NCBI GenBank assembly: GCA_028825045.1
Contig: JAPKAY010000020.1
Location: 1 to 60,847, forward strand
Direction of reading: 5' to 3'
From: Halioglobus sp.
GTDB lineage: Bacteria; Pseudomonadota; Gammaproteobacteria; Pseudomonadales; Halieaceae
Length of the DNA: 60,847 nucleotides
This document shows positions 19,210 to 27,761 of this stretch, piece by piece; the first letter of the stretch is position 1, and the number at the start of each line of letters is the position of its first letter. Made by a program: the position numbers and the translations under genes. The notes under the pieces are model-generated. The model made no database searches and had not been told where the DNA came from. It worked only from the letters and a program-made list of their open reading frames with translations.

Positions 19210-20169
19210 ATGACAAGCTTTGATCTTAACGAACTCGCAGCAGGCAATCGCCGTGCTCTAGCCAAGGCCATCACCCTGGTTGAGAGCAAACTCGATACCC
19301 ACAGAGAGCAGGCGCAGGAGATTCTCGAGCAGGTATTACCGCACAGCGGTAACAGTATCCGCATCGGCATCACGGGCGTCCCCGGCGTCGGAAAATCCAC
19401 ATTCATCGAAGCCTTTGGTCTGCACCTGATAGAACAGGGCAAGCGTGTGGCCGTGCTCGCCATAGATCCCAGTTCACCCATCGCTGGCGGCTCAATATTG
19501 GGCGACAAGACCCGCATGGAAGAACTATCCCGCCGCGAAGAGGCTTTCATTCGACCGTCTCCAGCCGAAGGCGCATTGGGAGGTGTTGCACAAAAAACCC
19601 GTGAATCCATGCTGTTGTGCGAAGCTGCAGGTTACGACGTGATACTGGTAGAAACGGTCGGAGTCGGTCAGTCTGAATACCAGGTCGCCGGAATGGTCGA
19701 TTTTTTTATGGTGCTAATGTTGCCTGGCGGTGGTGACGAATTGCAGGGAATCAAGAAAGGTATTATGGAGTTGGCCGATGCACTGGTCATAAACAAGGCC
19801 GATGGCGAGAGCGAAACGCTGGCGAAGATGGCCCAACAGCAATATACCAGTGCCATGAGCCTCCTTCGGCATACCAGCTTTTGGACGCCGAGAGTGATGA
19901 CTTGCTCGTCACTCAATCTCGTGAATATTGATAAAGTGTGGGGCATGCTGGTCGATTACTATTACCAAGCGCTGGATGAACAGTCTTTTCACGGTAAGCG
20001 TGCGCAACAAAACCGGGATTGGATGCATCAATTGGTCAACGAATTGCTGTTGCTGAAGCTATCGCGGAATGCGGATATCAAAGAATTGCTTCCTACGCTG
20101 GAGCACGCAGTGGAGAACCAGGAAATGACGCCTTATGCGGCTGCACGCAAAATCATGGAGCAAGTGTAG
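19210..20169 (+). CDS. meaB: Methylmalonyl-CoA mutase-associated GTPase MeaB (copy 1)
   Basis: A 319-residue G3E-family GTPase that loads and protects the adenosylcobalamin mutase. The P-loop is GVPGVGKST (56-64), followed by 'LAIDPSSPIAGGSILGDKTRM', 'DVILVETVGVGQSEYQVAGMVDFFMVLMLPGGGDELQGIKKGIMELADALVINKADG', the standard MeaB sequence. It follows the methylmalonyl-CoA mutase gene and is therefore likely its partner. A second, diverged MeaB lies beside the ethylmalonyl-CoA mutase gene at 21.6 kb. Confidence 0.94.
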   Translation: MTSFDLNELAAGNRRALAKAITLVESKLDTHREQAQEILEQVLPHSGNSIRIGITGVPGVGKSTFIEAFGLHLIEQGKRVAVLAIDPSSPIAGGSILGDKTRMEELSRREEAFIRPSPAEGALGGVAQKTRESMLLCEAAGYDVILVETVGVGQSEYQVAGMVDFFMVLMLPGGGDELQGIKKGIMELADALVINKADGESETLAKMAQQQYTSAMSLLRHTSFWTPRVMTCSSLNLVNIDKVWGMLVDYYYQALDEQSFHGKRAQQNRDWMHQLVNELLLLKLSRNADIKELLPTLEHAVENQEMTPYAAARKIMEQV

Positions 20170-20184
20170 ACCAGGACCTTATCG

Positions 20185-20517
20185 ATGCGCTTTTATCCCC
20201 TCGACAAATTAATCAACCTGCACGACGATTACTCACGGCAGTTCAAAATTGACAATCACCAGCTGTTACTCATTCAGCGTCTCGGAGAGCGTTTTCTGAT
20301 TGAAGCGCACTGTCCTCATCGAGGCCATCCGCTGGCATCGGCCTCTTTGGTCAACAGGTCTATTGAGTGCTCCCAACACCACTATCAGTTCTCACTTGAC
20401 GATGGATCTCTGTTACAAGCACGTGAGGAGCCATGTCGCGGACTGCGTACCTTTGAGGTTGTTTACGAAGGTAATGAGATTGGTGTGATTTTGGATGAAG
20501 AGTCCGCGCAGGATTGA
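20185..20517 (+). CDS. Small Rieske-type [2Fe-2S] protein
   Basis: A 110-residue protein with the Rieske cluster ligands C43-x-H45 (in CPHRGHPL) and C62-x2-H65 (in CSQHHYQF). It has no signal peptide, no transmembrane helix and no catalytic domain, so it is a soluble Rieske ferredoxin-like or sensor protein rather than a full oxygenase. It begins 15 bases after meaB, probably on the same transcript, and ends 29 bases before the convergent malyl-CoA lyase gene. No role for a Rieske protein in this pathway is known to me; an electron-transfer role is guesswork. Confidence 0.82.
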   Translation: MRFYPLDKLINLHDDYSRQFKIDNHQLLLIQRLGERFLIEAHCPHRGHPLASASLVNRSIECSQHHYQFSLDDGSLLQAREEPCRGLRTFEVVYEGNEIGVILDEESAQD

Positions 20518-20546
20518 AACGAATGCGGCTGTTCTGCTTCTAGCCG

Positions 20547-21596
20547 TCAAAAACCGTATTGTGTCTTTAGATCGGGATCTTTCTCCGCAATCAACCGCGC
20601 CAGATCCACCATAACCTTACACTGCTTCCAGGAAGCATCATCCTGCATTTTTCCCTCAACCATGACAGCACCACTGCCATCAGGCAACGCTTCAAGCACG
20701 CGCTTGGCCCAGGCGACTTCAGCTGGCGGGGGGCTGAATACATGCTTGGCGATATCAATCTGGCTAGGATGAAGAGACCAGGCGCCAACGCAACCCATAA
20801 GGAATGCATTCCGGAACTGGTCTTCGCAAGCGAGTGGATCGTCGATTGCACCAAAGGGGCCGTAGAAAGGCAGGGCGCCAACGGCAACACACGCGTCTAC
20901 CATTCGGCCCATCGTGTAATGCCAGAGGTCTTGCTGGTGAGTGGCGCGCGGGGCTTCAGGATGCTTTTCATCGGGATCGTCGCGAACGACATAGCCGGGA
21001 TGGCCGCCGCCAATACGCGTTGTTTTCATGCCGCGTGAAGCGGCGAGATCAGCCGGCCCCAAACTCATGCCTTGAATACGAGGGCTCGCATTTGCAATCT
21101 CTTCTACATTGGCGACACCCAGGGCCGTTTCGAGCAAGCAGTGCAGGAGAATCGGTTTTTTGAGGCCCGCGCGTGCTTCCAGTTGAGCTAATAGCTGGTC
21201 GACAAAATGGATGTCCCACGCGCCTTGTATTTTCGGCAACATGATCACATCGAGCTTGTCGCCCACTGCAGAGACAATGCGCGTAATGTCATCGAGGAAC
21301 CAGGGACTGTCTAGGCTGTTGATACGCGTCCACAGCTGGGTGTCGCCAAAATCGTTGTCCTTGGCGATTTGAATAAAGCCTTCCCGCGCCGCTTCCTTAT
21401 TGTCGATGGCAATCGCATCTTCCAGATTGCCCAGTAGAATGTCCACACGCTTGGCGATACCCGGCGCTTTTTCTACCATTTTTGGATTGCTGGGATCGAA
21501 GAAATGTATCATGCGCGACGGAAGCACTGGAATGTCTTGCACCGGTTGCGGCGCACCCAGTGCCAGAGGACGAAAAAAATCACGGGGACTACGCAT
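20547..21596 (-). CDS. mcl1: L-malyl-CoA / beta-methylmalyl-CoA lyase
   Basis: A 349-residue HpcH/HpaI-CitE superfamily TIM barrel of the longer Mcl1 type. Typical stretches are '[21 protein letters not shown]' (metal-binding acidic residues), '[17 protein letters not shown]', '[11 protein letters not shown]', '[15 protein letters not shown]', '[27 protein letters not shown]' and '[13 protein letters not shown]'. It cleaves beta-methylmalyl-CoA to glyoxylate and propionyl-CoA and condenses glyoxylate with acetyl-CoA to malyl-CoA. It is the last gene of the minus-strand operon, nine bases after meaB copy 2, with AGGAG before its ATG. Confidence 0.93.
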   Translation of the reverse strand: MRSPRDFFRPLALGAPQPVQDIPVLPSRMIHFFDPSNPKMVEKAPGIAKRVDILLGNLEDAIAIDNKEAAREGFIQIAKDNDFGDTQLWTRINSLDSPWFLDDITRIVSAVGDKLDVIMLPKIQGAWDIHFVDQLLAQLEARAGLKKPILLHCLLETALGVANVEEIANASPRIQGMSLGPADLAASRGMKTTRIGGGHPGYVVRDDPDEKHPEAPRATHQQDLWHYTMGRMVDACVAVGALPFYGPFGAIDDPLACEDQFRNAFLMGCVGAWSLHPSQIDIAKHVFSPPPAEVAWAKRVLEALPDGSGAVMVEGKMQDDASWKQCKVMVDLARLIAEKDPDLKTQYGF

Positions 21597-21605
21597 GCTT
21601 AACTC

Positions 21606-22613
21606 CTAGTCGTTATCGCTTTCATGTTTGTCGACTTCGCCATTGCAGCATTGTTGCCGCAGCGAATCATATTGTTTGAAAAGATCCATATCTTGAGATT
21701 GTAATTGTTCGAGCAGGGCCTTTTCACCTCCGAGTTTGTCGATACCAAAACTACCAAACTCTTCTTCCAGGCGTTTGTGTATCCAGTAAGCCTGATAACT
21801 TCCTCGCCTGCGGGCCAGTTGTTTGCGCTCCTGAAGCGATTGGTGGTGATGCGCCATCACGTCGGCCAGTGCCTCTATGCCGCTGCCGTTCAACGCGCTT
21901 GTGGCCAGTACGGGAACCTGCCACTGTCCATCAGGGTGCTCCGCGTTCAAGGCGTTGCCGAGTTCTGACAGCGTGCGTTGGGCAACAGCCCCCATGTCTT
22001 TCTTATTGACGACCAGAATATGTGGCACTTCCAAAATACCCGCCTTCAAAAACTGAACACTGTCACCTGAACCGGGTTGCGCAACGTAGCAGGTGGTATC
22101 ACAAAGCCTTGAGACATCGACCTCTCTCTGTCCTACGCCTACTGTCTCGATCAGAACGATATCAAAACCAGCCAACATGACGATACACATTGGCCATACT
22201 TCAGCGCTAAGACCTCCAAATTGGCCCCGGCTGGACAGTGACCTAACAAACACGCCGTCGTCTTCGCTGTTTGTTTGCATGCGCACACGGTCGCCCAATA
22301 AGGCGCCGCCGCTAAAGGGACTGGATGGATCAACCGCAAGAATGCCCACACGCAGTCCGCGTTTTCGCCACACGGCAATCAAGGCAGCACTCAAGGTGGA
22401 TTTCCCGACGCCGGGGGGGCCGGTGATACCAATGAGGTGGTTACAGTTATCACTGTATTCGCTTTGCAAATGTGCAAGTAAAGCTGCGGATTTTTGGCGC
22501 GCTGCTTGGCGTCTGTCATCGAGCAGATTGAGCGCTTCTGCGAGCGCTGCGCGCTCTCCTTTGGCTATGGCGGCGGCGAGATCGGAAACTTGGATGGCTG
22601 CAGATGTGCTCAT
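21606..22613 (-). CDS. MeaB-like GTPase (copy 2), paired with ethylmalonyl-CoA mutase
   Basis: A 335-residue G3E GTPase of the MeaB/ArgK family. The P-loop GPPGVGKST is at 65-73, with 'LAVDPSSPFSGGALLGDRVRM' and 'DIVLIETVGVGQREVDVSRLCDTTCYVAQPGSGDSVQFLKAGILEVPHILVVNKKDMG'. It differs from copy 1 in the switch and G4 regions (GSGDSVQFLKAG versus GGGDELQGIKKG; NKKD versus NKAD). It lies seven bases after the ethylmalonyl-CoA mutase gene, so it is probably the dedicated chaperone of that mutase. Confidence 0.92.
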   Translation of the reverse strand: MSTSAAIQVSDLAAAIAKGERAALAEALNLLDDRRQAARQKSAALLAHLQSEYSDNCNHLIGITGPPGVGKSTLSAALIAVWRKRGLRVGILAVDPSSPFSGGALLGDRVRMQTNSEDDGVFVRSLSSRGQFGGLSAEVWPMCIVMLAGFDIVLIETVGVGQREVDVSRLCDTTCYVAQPGSGDSVQFLKAGILEVPHILVVNKKDMGAVAQRTLSELGNALNAEHPDGQWQVPVLATSALNGSGIEALADVMAHHHQSLQERKQLARRRGSYQAYWIHKRLEEEFGSFGIDKLGGEKALLEQLQSQDMDLFKQYDSLRQQCCNGEVDKHESDND

Positions 22614-22620
22614 GTTTGGC

Positions 22621-24621
22621 CTAAGCCAGAGGCTCCAGTCCGTTCACCTGGCGAATGATGGTTACCATCGTGTTCATAATGATGTTCATATCCACATCCT
22701 TGGGGGTAAACACGGCTTTTAGACCTCGATCCAGCAACTGTCTTGCATCGTCCTGGGGAATAATTCCACCGATAACCAACGGAATGCCTTTGCAGCCGAT
22801 AGCCTCCAACTCATTGTGTATATCTTCAACTAGTTCGAGATGGCTTCCTGATAGCACTGAAAGTCCAATGAGGTGCACGCCTTCTTCCTGCGCAGCGCGA
22901 GCAATTTGTGATGGCGTTAGCCGAATACCTTCATACACAATTTCAAAACCGGAGTCGCGCCCCTTCACGGCGATTTGTTCGGCACCGTTACTGTGGCCAT
23001 CCAACCCGGGTTTGCCAATCAGCAGGCGCAATGGTCGACCCAGTTCGTCTGAGGTGGCTCGCACTCGTTCACGCACCTGCTCAAGCGCCTTCGATTCACT
23101 TCTATCGGAGGCGACAAAATCTATGCCCGTGGGCGCACGGTACTCTCCGAAAACCCCCCTTAGCACCTCACTCCACTCTCCTGTGGTAACCCCGGCCCGC
23201 GCACATTGGATTGAAGAAGGCATAATATTACTGCCGTCATTGGCAGCAGCCCGCAGTAATGCAAGAGCGTCATCAACTGCGCCCTGTTGCCGGGTTGCGC
23301 GGAAAGCCTGCAGAGTTGCTATCTGTTCCCGCTCGGCAAGCTCATCTACTTTCATGATGCCGGACTCTTCCCCCCCGGTCAGGGGTGATGTGGCAGTCTC
23401 CTGATAGCAGTTCACGCCTACAATTTTCAGATCTCCACTTTCAATATTACGCATACGGCGTGTGTGGCTCTGAACCAATTCCCGTTTAACATAACCATTA
23501 TCGATACACGCGACCATGCCGCCATGAGCCGCCACGTTGTCCATCTCCTGTTGGGCCCCGGCAATCAATTCTAGAACTTTTGCCTCCACGACCGGGGAGC
23601 CATCCAGCAAGTCTCCGTATTCAAGCAAATCCGTTTCCAGTGCCAACACCTGTTGCATACGCAGTGCCCACTGCTGGTCCCATGGCCGAGGTAGGCCCAG
23701 CGCTTCATTCCAGGCGGGAAGTTGTATTGCCCTGGCGCGTGCGTTTTTCGACAAGGTAACAGCCAGCATCTCGAGCACGATACGTTGCACGTTATTTTCC
23801 GGCTGAGATTCCGTGAGGCCCAAAGAATTGACCTGTACACCGTAACGAAAGCGCCGTTGCTTGGGATCTTCCACGCCATAGCGATTTCGAGCAACGTCGT
23901 CCCACATACGACTAAAGGCCCGCAATTTGCAGGTTTCTTCCACAAAACGAATGCCGGCGTTCACAAAAAAGGAAATGCGACCGACCACTTGCTGAAAGCG
24001 GTCGGCTGGTATCTGCCCTGATGCCTGCACGGCATCGAGAATAGCGGTGGCAGTTGATAGTGCGTAGGCCAATTCCTGCGTCGGTGTAGCGCCGGCCTCC
24101 TGCAGGTGGTAACTGCAAATATTTGTAGGGTTCCACTTTGGGATATTTTTGACTGTGTAGGCAATTAGGTCGGTGGTCAGCCGTACCGAGGGTTCAGGGG
24201 GGAAAATATAGGTCCCACGGGATAGATATTCCTTGAGCACATCATTCTGCGTGGTGCCCTGCAATTGACCGGGGTCTGCACCCTGGCGTTCCGCAACGGC
24301 CACGTATAACGCCAATAGCCAGGGGGCCGTTGCGTTAATGGTCATAGACGTATTCATCTCGCCCAGTGGAATCTGATCAAACAGGGCTTCCATGTCGCCG
24401 ATGTGGTTGATGGGAACACCAACCTTGCCCACTTCGCCTCGGGCCAGCGGATGGTCGGAATCGTAGCCCGTCTGGGTCGGCAGATCGAAGGCAACTGACA
24501 GCCCGGTTTGTCCCCGGCTAAGGTTGGTGCGATACAGTTCATTGGATGCCTTCGCCGATGAATGACCTGAATAAGTCCGCATCAACCAGGGGCGATCTCG
24601 CTGCACAGTGTCCTCAGTCAA
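22621..24621 (-). CDS. ecm: Ethylmalonyl-CoA mutase (MeaA type)
   Basis: A 666-residue B12-dependent mutase converting (2R)-ethylmalonyl-CoA to methylsuccinyl-CoA. It follows the alphaproteobacterial Ecm/MeaA sequence closely: 'RPWLMRTYSGHSSAKASNELYRTNLSRGQTGLSVAFDLPTQTGYDSDHPLARGEVGKVGVPI', 'NTSMTINATAPWLLALYVAVAERQG', and the cobalamin motif 'GLDGHSNGAEQ' (DxHxxG). DLPTQ and MTINAT are Ecm hallmarks; the methylmalonyl-CoA mutase of this window has DLATH and MTMNGA. The start is TTG at 24621, with GAGGA overlapping the upstream mch stop at seven bases. Confidence 0.95.
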   Translation of the reverse strand: MTEDTVQRDRPWLMRTYSGHSSAKASNELYRTNLSRGQTGLSVAFDLPTQTGYDSDHPLARGEVGKVGVPINHIGDMEALFDQIPLGEMNTSMTINATAPWLLALYVAVAERQGADPGQLQGTTQNDVLKEYLSRGTYIFPPEPSVRLTTDLIAYTVKNIPKWNPTNICSYHLQEAGATPTQELAYALSTATAILDAVQASGQIPADRFQQVVGRISFFVNAGIRFVEETCKLRAFSRMWDDVARNRYGVEDPKQRRFRYGVQVNSLGLTESQPENNVQRIVLEMLAVTLSKNARARAIQLPAWNEALGLPRPWDQQWALRMQQVLALETDLLEYGDLLDGSPVVEAKVLELIAGAQQEMDNVAAHGGMVACIDNGYVKRELVQSHTRRMRNIESGDLKIVGVNCYQETATSPLTGGEESGIMKVDELAEREQIATLQAFRATRQQGAVDDALALLRAAANDGSNIMPSSIQCARAGVTTGEWSEVLRGVFGEYRAPTGIDFVASDRSESKALEQVRERVRATSDELGRPLRLLIGKPGLDGHSNGAEQIAVKGRDSGFEIVYEGIRLTPSQIARAAQEEGVHLIGLSVLSGSHLELVEDIHNELEAIGCKGIPLVIGGIIPQDDARQLLDRGLKAVFTPKDVDMNIIMNTMVTIIRQVNGLEPLA

Positions 24622-24631
24622 GTTTTAGTCC

Positions 24632-25804
24632 TCAACGCGGGCGACGCTTGATTAACAGGCGTCGCTCTATTTCAAAAATCTTATCCGGAATTTTGTCCAT
24701 ATCAAGACTGCGCTTGGTATCCTCCTTGATAAACAAGTCAGCGCCGTGCCTATCAAGAGCAACGGCAGCGGATACATTCTTTACACCGATAAGTTGTACG
24801 GTAATAACACCATAGTGTTCAGTATCGGCTAAGTCCTCTGCTGCGAGAATACGAGACATGGCACCAATAGTGTCTCCGGCGAAGGCCGGCTGGGTGTGGT
24901 AACCCTCGGTAAAACCCAATTCCCAGACCGCATGTTCACTGACATCGCGACTGGCGAGACCATCTAGCCAGGCGAAAACCAAACCACCGTAAACGATGGG
25001 TTCGCCGCTCATCTTTCCGGAAAGACTGCTGGAAAATATTCGATCGAAATGCAGCGGATGGCTGTTACCCACACCGTAGGTCAGCGCCATGTGTTCCTCG
25101 GTAATTGTGCGGCCATTAGCGTGAACGATGATGTCACCTGGCGCAAAGTCCTCGAAGTAGGTATTGGGGCCAGTAAGTCCCGGGTAAATGGATTCACCGG
25201 TCAAAGGCAGTTCTACCTGCGGTGCATTATCCCCGGGGAATGTTGTTGAAATCTGAGGCGCCGGAGTTGTGGGTAGCCGATCACCACGCCAGGCAACAAG
25301 GATTTTTCGTTCGTACTGCAATACAACCTGGTCATTCTGATTCACCCCAACGGTTCGGATAGTCGTAATCCCCGGCTTATCCGCGCCACGATCTTTGCGT
25401 GCCAGCACTTTGGTAAAAGCACGCAGAGTATCGCCGGGTGACACGGGTCGCAGGAACTGCACCTGATAGTATCCGAGGTTGGCAATCGCTTTTTCCGAGT
25501 CGTTCTGAACACCCAGGGATAAGGTTACGTTAAACACCATTTGTGGGCTGGCCAGGAGGTCGGAAAAACCATGCGCTTTCGCGTATTGGCGATTCAGATA
25601 TAAGGGGTTGGTCTGCATAAAAGTGCGGGCAAAACCCAACATATTGCTGGCAGTGAACGTAAAACCACGGGGGTGCTCAAATACCTGACCCGGTACCAGT
25701 TCATCCAGGTAACGACCATATTGGGGCTGCCGCGATTTCGCCAGATCAATCGGAATGTCGGCGGATATTTCAACCTGAGGCGTTAGTGGTATGGTCACAG
25801 TCAT
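24632..25804 (-). CDS. mch: Mesaconyl-CoA hydratase
   Basis: A 390-residue double hot-dog protein of the MaoC type. The N-half has 'YGRYLDELVPGQVFEHPRGFTFTASNMLGFARTFMQTNPLYLNRQYAKAHGFSDLLASPQMVFNVTLSLGV'. The C-half repeats the fold with 'TYFEDFAPGDIIVHANGRTITEEHMALTYGVGNSHPLHFD', where the H-P-L-H/N-P-L-Y elements mark the hydratase active site. It interconverts mesaconyl-C1-CoA and beta-methylmalyl-CoA. It sits between methylsuccinyl-CoA dehydrogenase and ethylmalonyl-CoA mutase with gaps of nine and ten bases, the order of the pathway. Confidence 0.94.
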   Translation of the reverse strand: MTVTIPLTPQVEISADIPIDLAKSRQPQYGRYLDELVPGQVFEHPRGFTFTASNMLGFARTFMQTNPLYLNRQYAKAHGFSDLLASPQMVFNVTLSLGVQNDSEKAIANLGYYQVQFLRPVSPGDTLRAFTKVLARKDRGADKPGITTIRTVGVNQNDQVVLQYERKILVAWRGDRLPTTPAPQISTTFPGDNAPQVELPLTGESIYPGLTGPNTYFEDFAPGDIIVHANGRTITEEHMALTYGVGNSHPLHFDRIFSSSLSGKMSGEPIVYGGLVFAWLDGLASRDVSEHAVWELGFTEGYHTQPAFAGDTIGAMSRILAAEDLADTEHYGVITVQLIGVKNVSAAVALDRHGADLFIKEDTKRSLDMDKIPDKIFEIERRLLIKRRPR

Positions 25805-25813
25805 AGTAATTTC

Positions 25814-27502
25814 CTAATCCGCGTTCTCGACCAGAGACCGTGTTATCACCTTCAGTGCGAGTGTTTCCTCGGCACCTTCAAAAATCGACAGCACTCGTGC
25901 GTCAACAAAATATCGGCTGACCGGCGTTTCCTCTGCGTAGCCCATACCTCCATGAATCTGCAAGGCCTCGCGGGTAAACCACTCCGCAGTTTTGCTGGCA
26001 AAAATTTTCGCCGCACTGGCCTCCATATCACCGGCTCCGGCATCCATCATCGTCGCAACATCATAAGTGATCTGCCGACAGGCCAGAAGTAGCGCTGCCA
26101 TACGTGCCAGTTTTACCTGAGTAAGTTGATACTGCGCGATAGGTTTGCTGAACACGACGCGCTCACCAGCATAGGAAATAGATTTTTCGAAAGCCGCGCG
26201 CATCAAACCCACGGCTCTAGCAGCCGTTTGAATGCGACCACCAGCAAACCCTGCCATGGCATAATAAAAGCCTTTGCCATAACCTTCATCGCCTCCAATC
26301 ACGTTGGCTGCAGGCACAAAGAAATCGTCAAAGAACAACCCGAAAGAATGCATGCCGCGATAACCAATGGTGGCAATTGCGCGTCCAGTCAGTTTGCCGC
26401 CGGTTTCAGGCGAGACCTCGAATTCGTGGCCGTCGCTCGAAGGCTTTTCGACCAGGAACATTGAGAGACCGCGGTGTCCTGCCGCGGGGTCGGCATCGGT
26501 GCGGGCTAGTACCATAAGCACACCCGCCTTACCGCCGAAGGTACACCAGGTCTTGGCGCCATTGAGCAGCCAGCCGCCCTCAGTGGCTGTCGCCTTCAAA
26601 CTAACCCCGGCGACATCAGAGCCATAGTTGGGTTCGGTGACCGCGACAGCGCACATAGGCTCGCCCGACGCCAGTTTCGGCAGCCAGTGTTGCTTCTGTT
26701 CTTCAGTGCCCCCTTTAAGCAGTGCACGAGCTAGAATTTCGGGGCGGGTAATCAGGCTGCCAGCAGCACCCAGTGAGCCCCGTGACAGTTCTTCGGTTAC
26801 TACGACCATGCCGAGCGTATCTTCTTTGTCATCGTCCTGCAGGCCACCATATCTGGCGGGAATAGAGAGCCCGAACAATCCCATTTCCTTGAGCGGCTCC
26901 AGGATGGCGTCAGGAATGATGAGGTCTTGGCGATGGATATCTTCTGCCAGTGGCGCGACGACGTCGTCAGCGAAGCGATGAAAATTGTCGCGCATCATGG
27001 TGTGATCTTCACCAAGCAGGTCAGGCCCTAAATCTCCTTCGCGCGCTACCACTTCCTGTCCGATGGCCGCAACATTTTCTGCGCCCAGGTGGTAGGCCAT
27101 AAAGCCGGCATACTTTGCATCGGAGTCAACCTCAGCGAGCTGCGCATGGGAGAGACCGAAATCGGTGGGCCGTGTGCGCAGCCGATTCACGCAGTTGGTC
27201 ACCGCTTCGGCGCAAAATAATGTGGCTAGACGCGCTGTGAATGCATTGTCTGCCGACGAATCCGCCTCGAGGCGACGGGCATGCGCCAGTAAGAGCCGGG
27301 CTGCAGTGCATTCAGACCAGCTAACGGATAATTCATAGGAAATTAGCTGAAATTCATCCAACTTTGCGGCGGACACTCGGTCTCCGTCCATTGTTTTCGT
27401 TTTTAACGTGGATAAGGCCTGATCGATCAGGCCGCAGCCTGTCTCCAAAACCGCGGCAGCCTGCTCGAGCTGATGCCCGTCATCCATTGGGACGTGAGTC
27501 AT
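25814..27502 (-). CDS. mcd: (2S)-Methylsuccinyl-CoA dehydrogenase
   Basis: A 562-residue acyl-CoA dehydrogenase with the N-terminal extension of about 150 residues that separates Mcd from ordinary 380-residue family members. After it come 'LGEDHTMMRDNFHRFADDVVAPLAEDIHRQD', 'MGLFGLSIPARYGGLQDDD', 'AVTEPNYGSDVAGVSLKATATEGGWLLNGAKTWCTFGGKAGVLMVLARTD' (FAD and substrate loops), and the C-terminal 'ALQIHGGMGYAEETPVSRYFVDARVLSIFEGAEE'. It oxidises methylsuccinyl-CoA to mesaconyl-C1-CoA with FAD, probably passing electrons to ETF. It is the first gene of the minus-strand operon. Confidence 0.94.
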   Translation of the reverse strand: MTHVPMDDGHQLEQAAAVLETGCGLIDQALSTLKTKTMDGDRVSAAKLDEFQLISYELSVSWSECTAARLLLAHARRLEADSSADNAFTARLATLFCAEAVTNCVNRLRTRPTDFGLSHAQLAEVDSDAKYAGFMAYHLGAENVAAIGQEVVAREGDLGPDLLGEDHTMMRDNFHRFADDVVAPLAEDIHRQDLIIPDAILEPLKEMGLFGLSIPARYGGLQDDDKEDTLGMVVVTEELSRGSLGAAGSLITRPEILARALLKGGTEEQKQHWLPKLASGEPMCAVAVTEPNYGSDVAGVSLKATATEGGWLLNGAKTWCTFGGKAGVLMVLARTDADPAAGHRGLSMFLVEKPSSDGHEFEVSPETGGKLTGRAIATIGYRGMHSFGLFFDDFFVPAANVIGGDEGYGKGFYYAMAGFAGGRIQTAARAVGLMRAAFEKSISYAGERVVFSKPIAQYQLTQVKLARMAALLLACRQITYDVATMMDAGAGDMEASAAKIFASKTAEWFTREALQIHGGMGYAEETPVSRYFVDARVLSIFEGAEETLALKVITRSLVENAD

Positions 27503-27761
27503 TTTTGATCCTGCTGATTGAATTTAGCGTATTGTTTCTCTGGCTCGCGGGGCATTGCAGAGCCGGAGAATGGTTTAATCATTCAAACCGCGATTTTAAA
27601 GCCTCGTGCTGGTTTAGACAACCTGCGTGAGCTCTCCATAGTTGATACGCATGCGCCGGAATTTGGATCAAGTAGGACGCGCTTGCCCCGGCTGGGTTGC
27701 GTTCTGTATCCTTGGCAACCTGCAAAATCTGCCCACCTCAGGCAACTTAAGGAACCACAAG
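27503..27761. promoter_or_regulatory. Divergent control region between mcd operon and mcl2
   Basis: A 259-base region from which the mcd-mch-ecm-meaB2-mcl1 operon and mcl2 must be transcribed in opposite directions. It contains an imperfect inverted repeat with GGTTT (27574-27578) and AAACC (27587-27591) arms, and a second GGTT..AACC pair about 35 bases away. No -35/-10 pair of good quality was recognised, so the promoters remain unplaced. Confidence 0.4.

Noticed and set aside
22655..23404. A 249-codon open frame antisense to ethylmalonyl-CoA mutase
   Set aside because: The translation is rich in Ser, Arg and Pro with no family pattern, and the opposite strand encodes a clear Ecm; it is a shadow frame.
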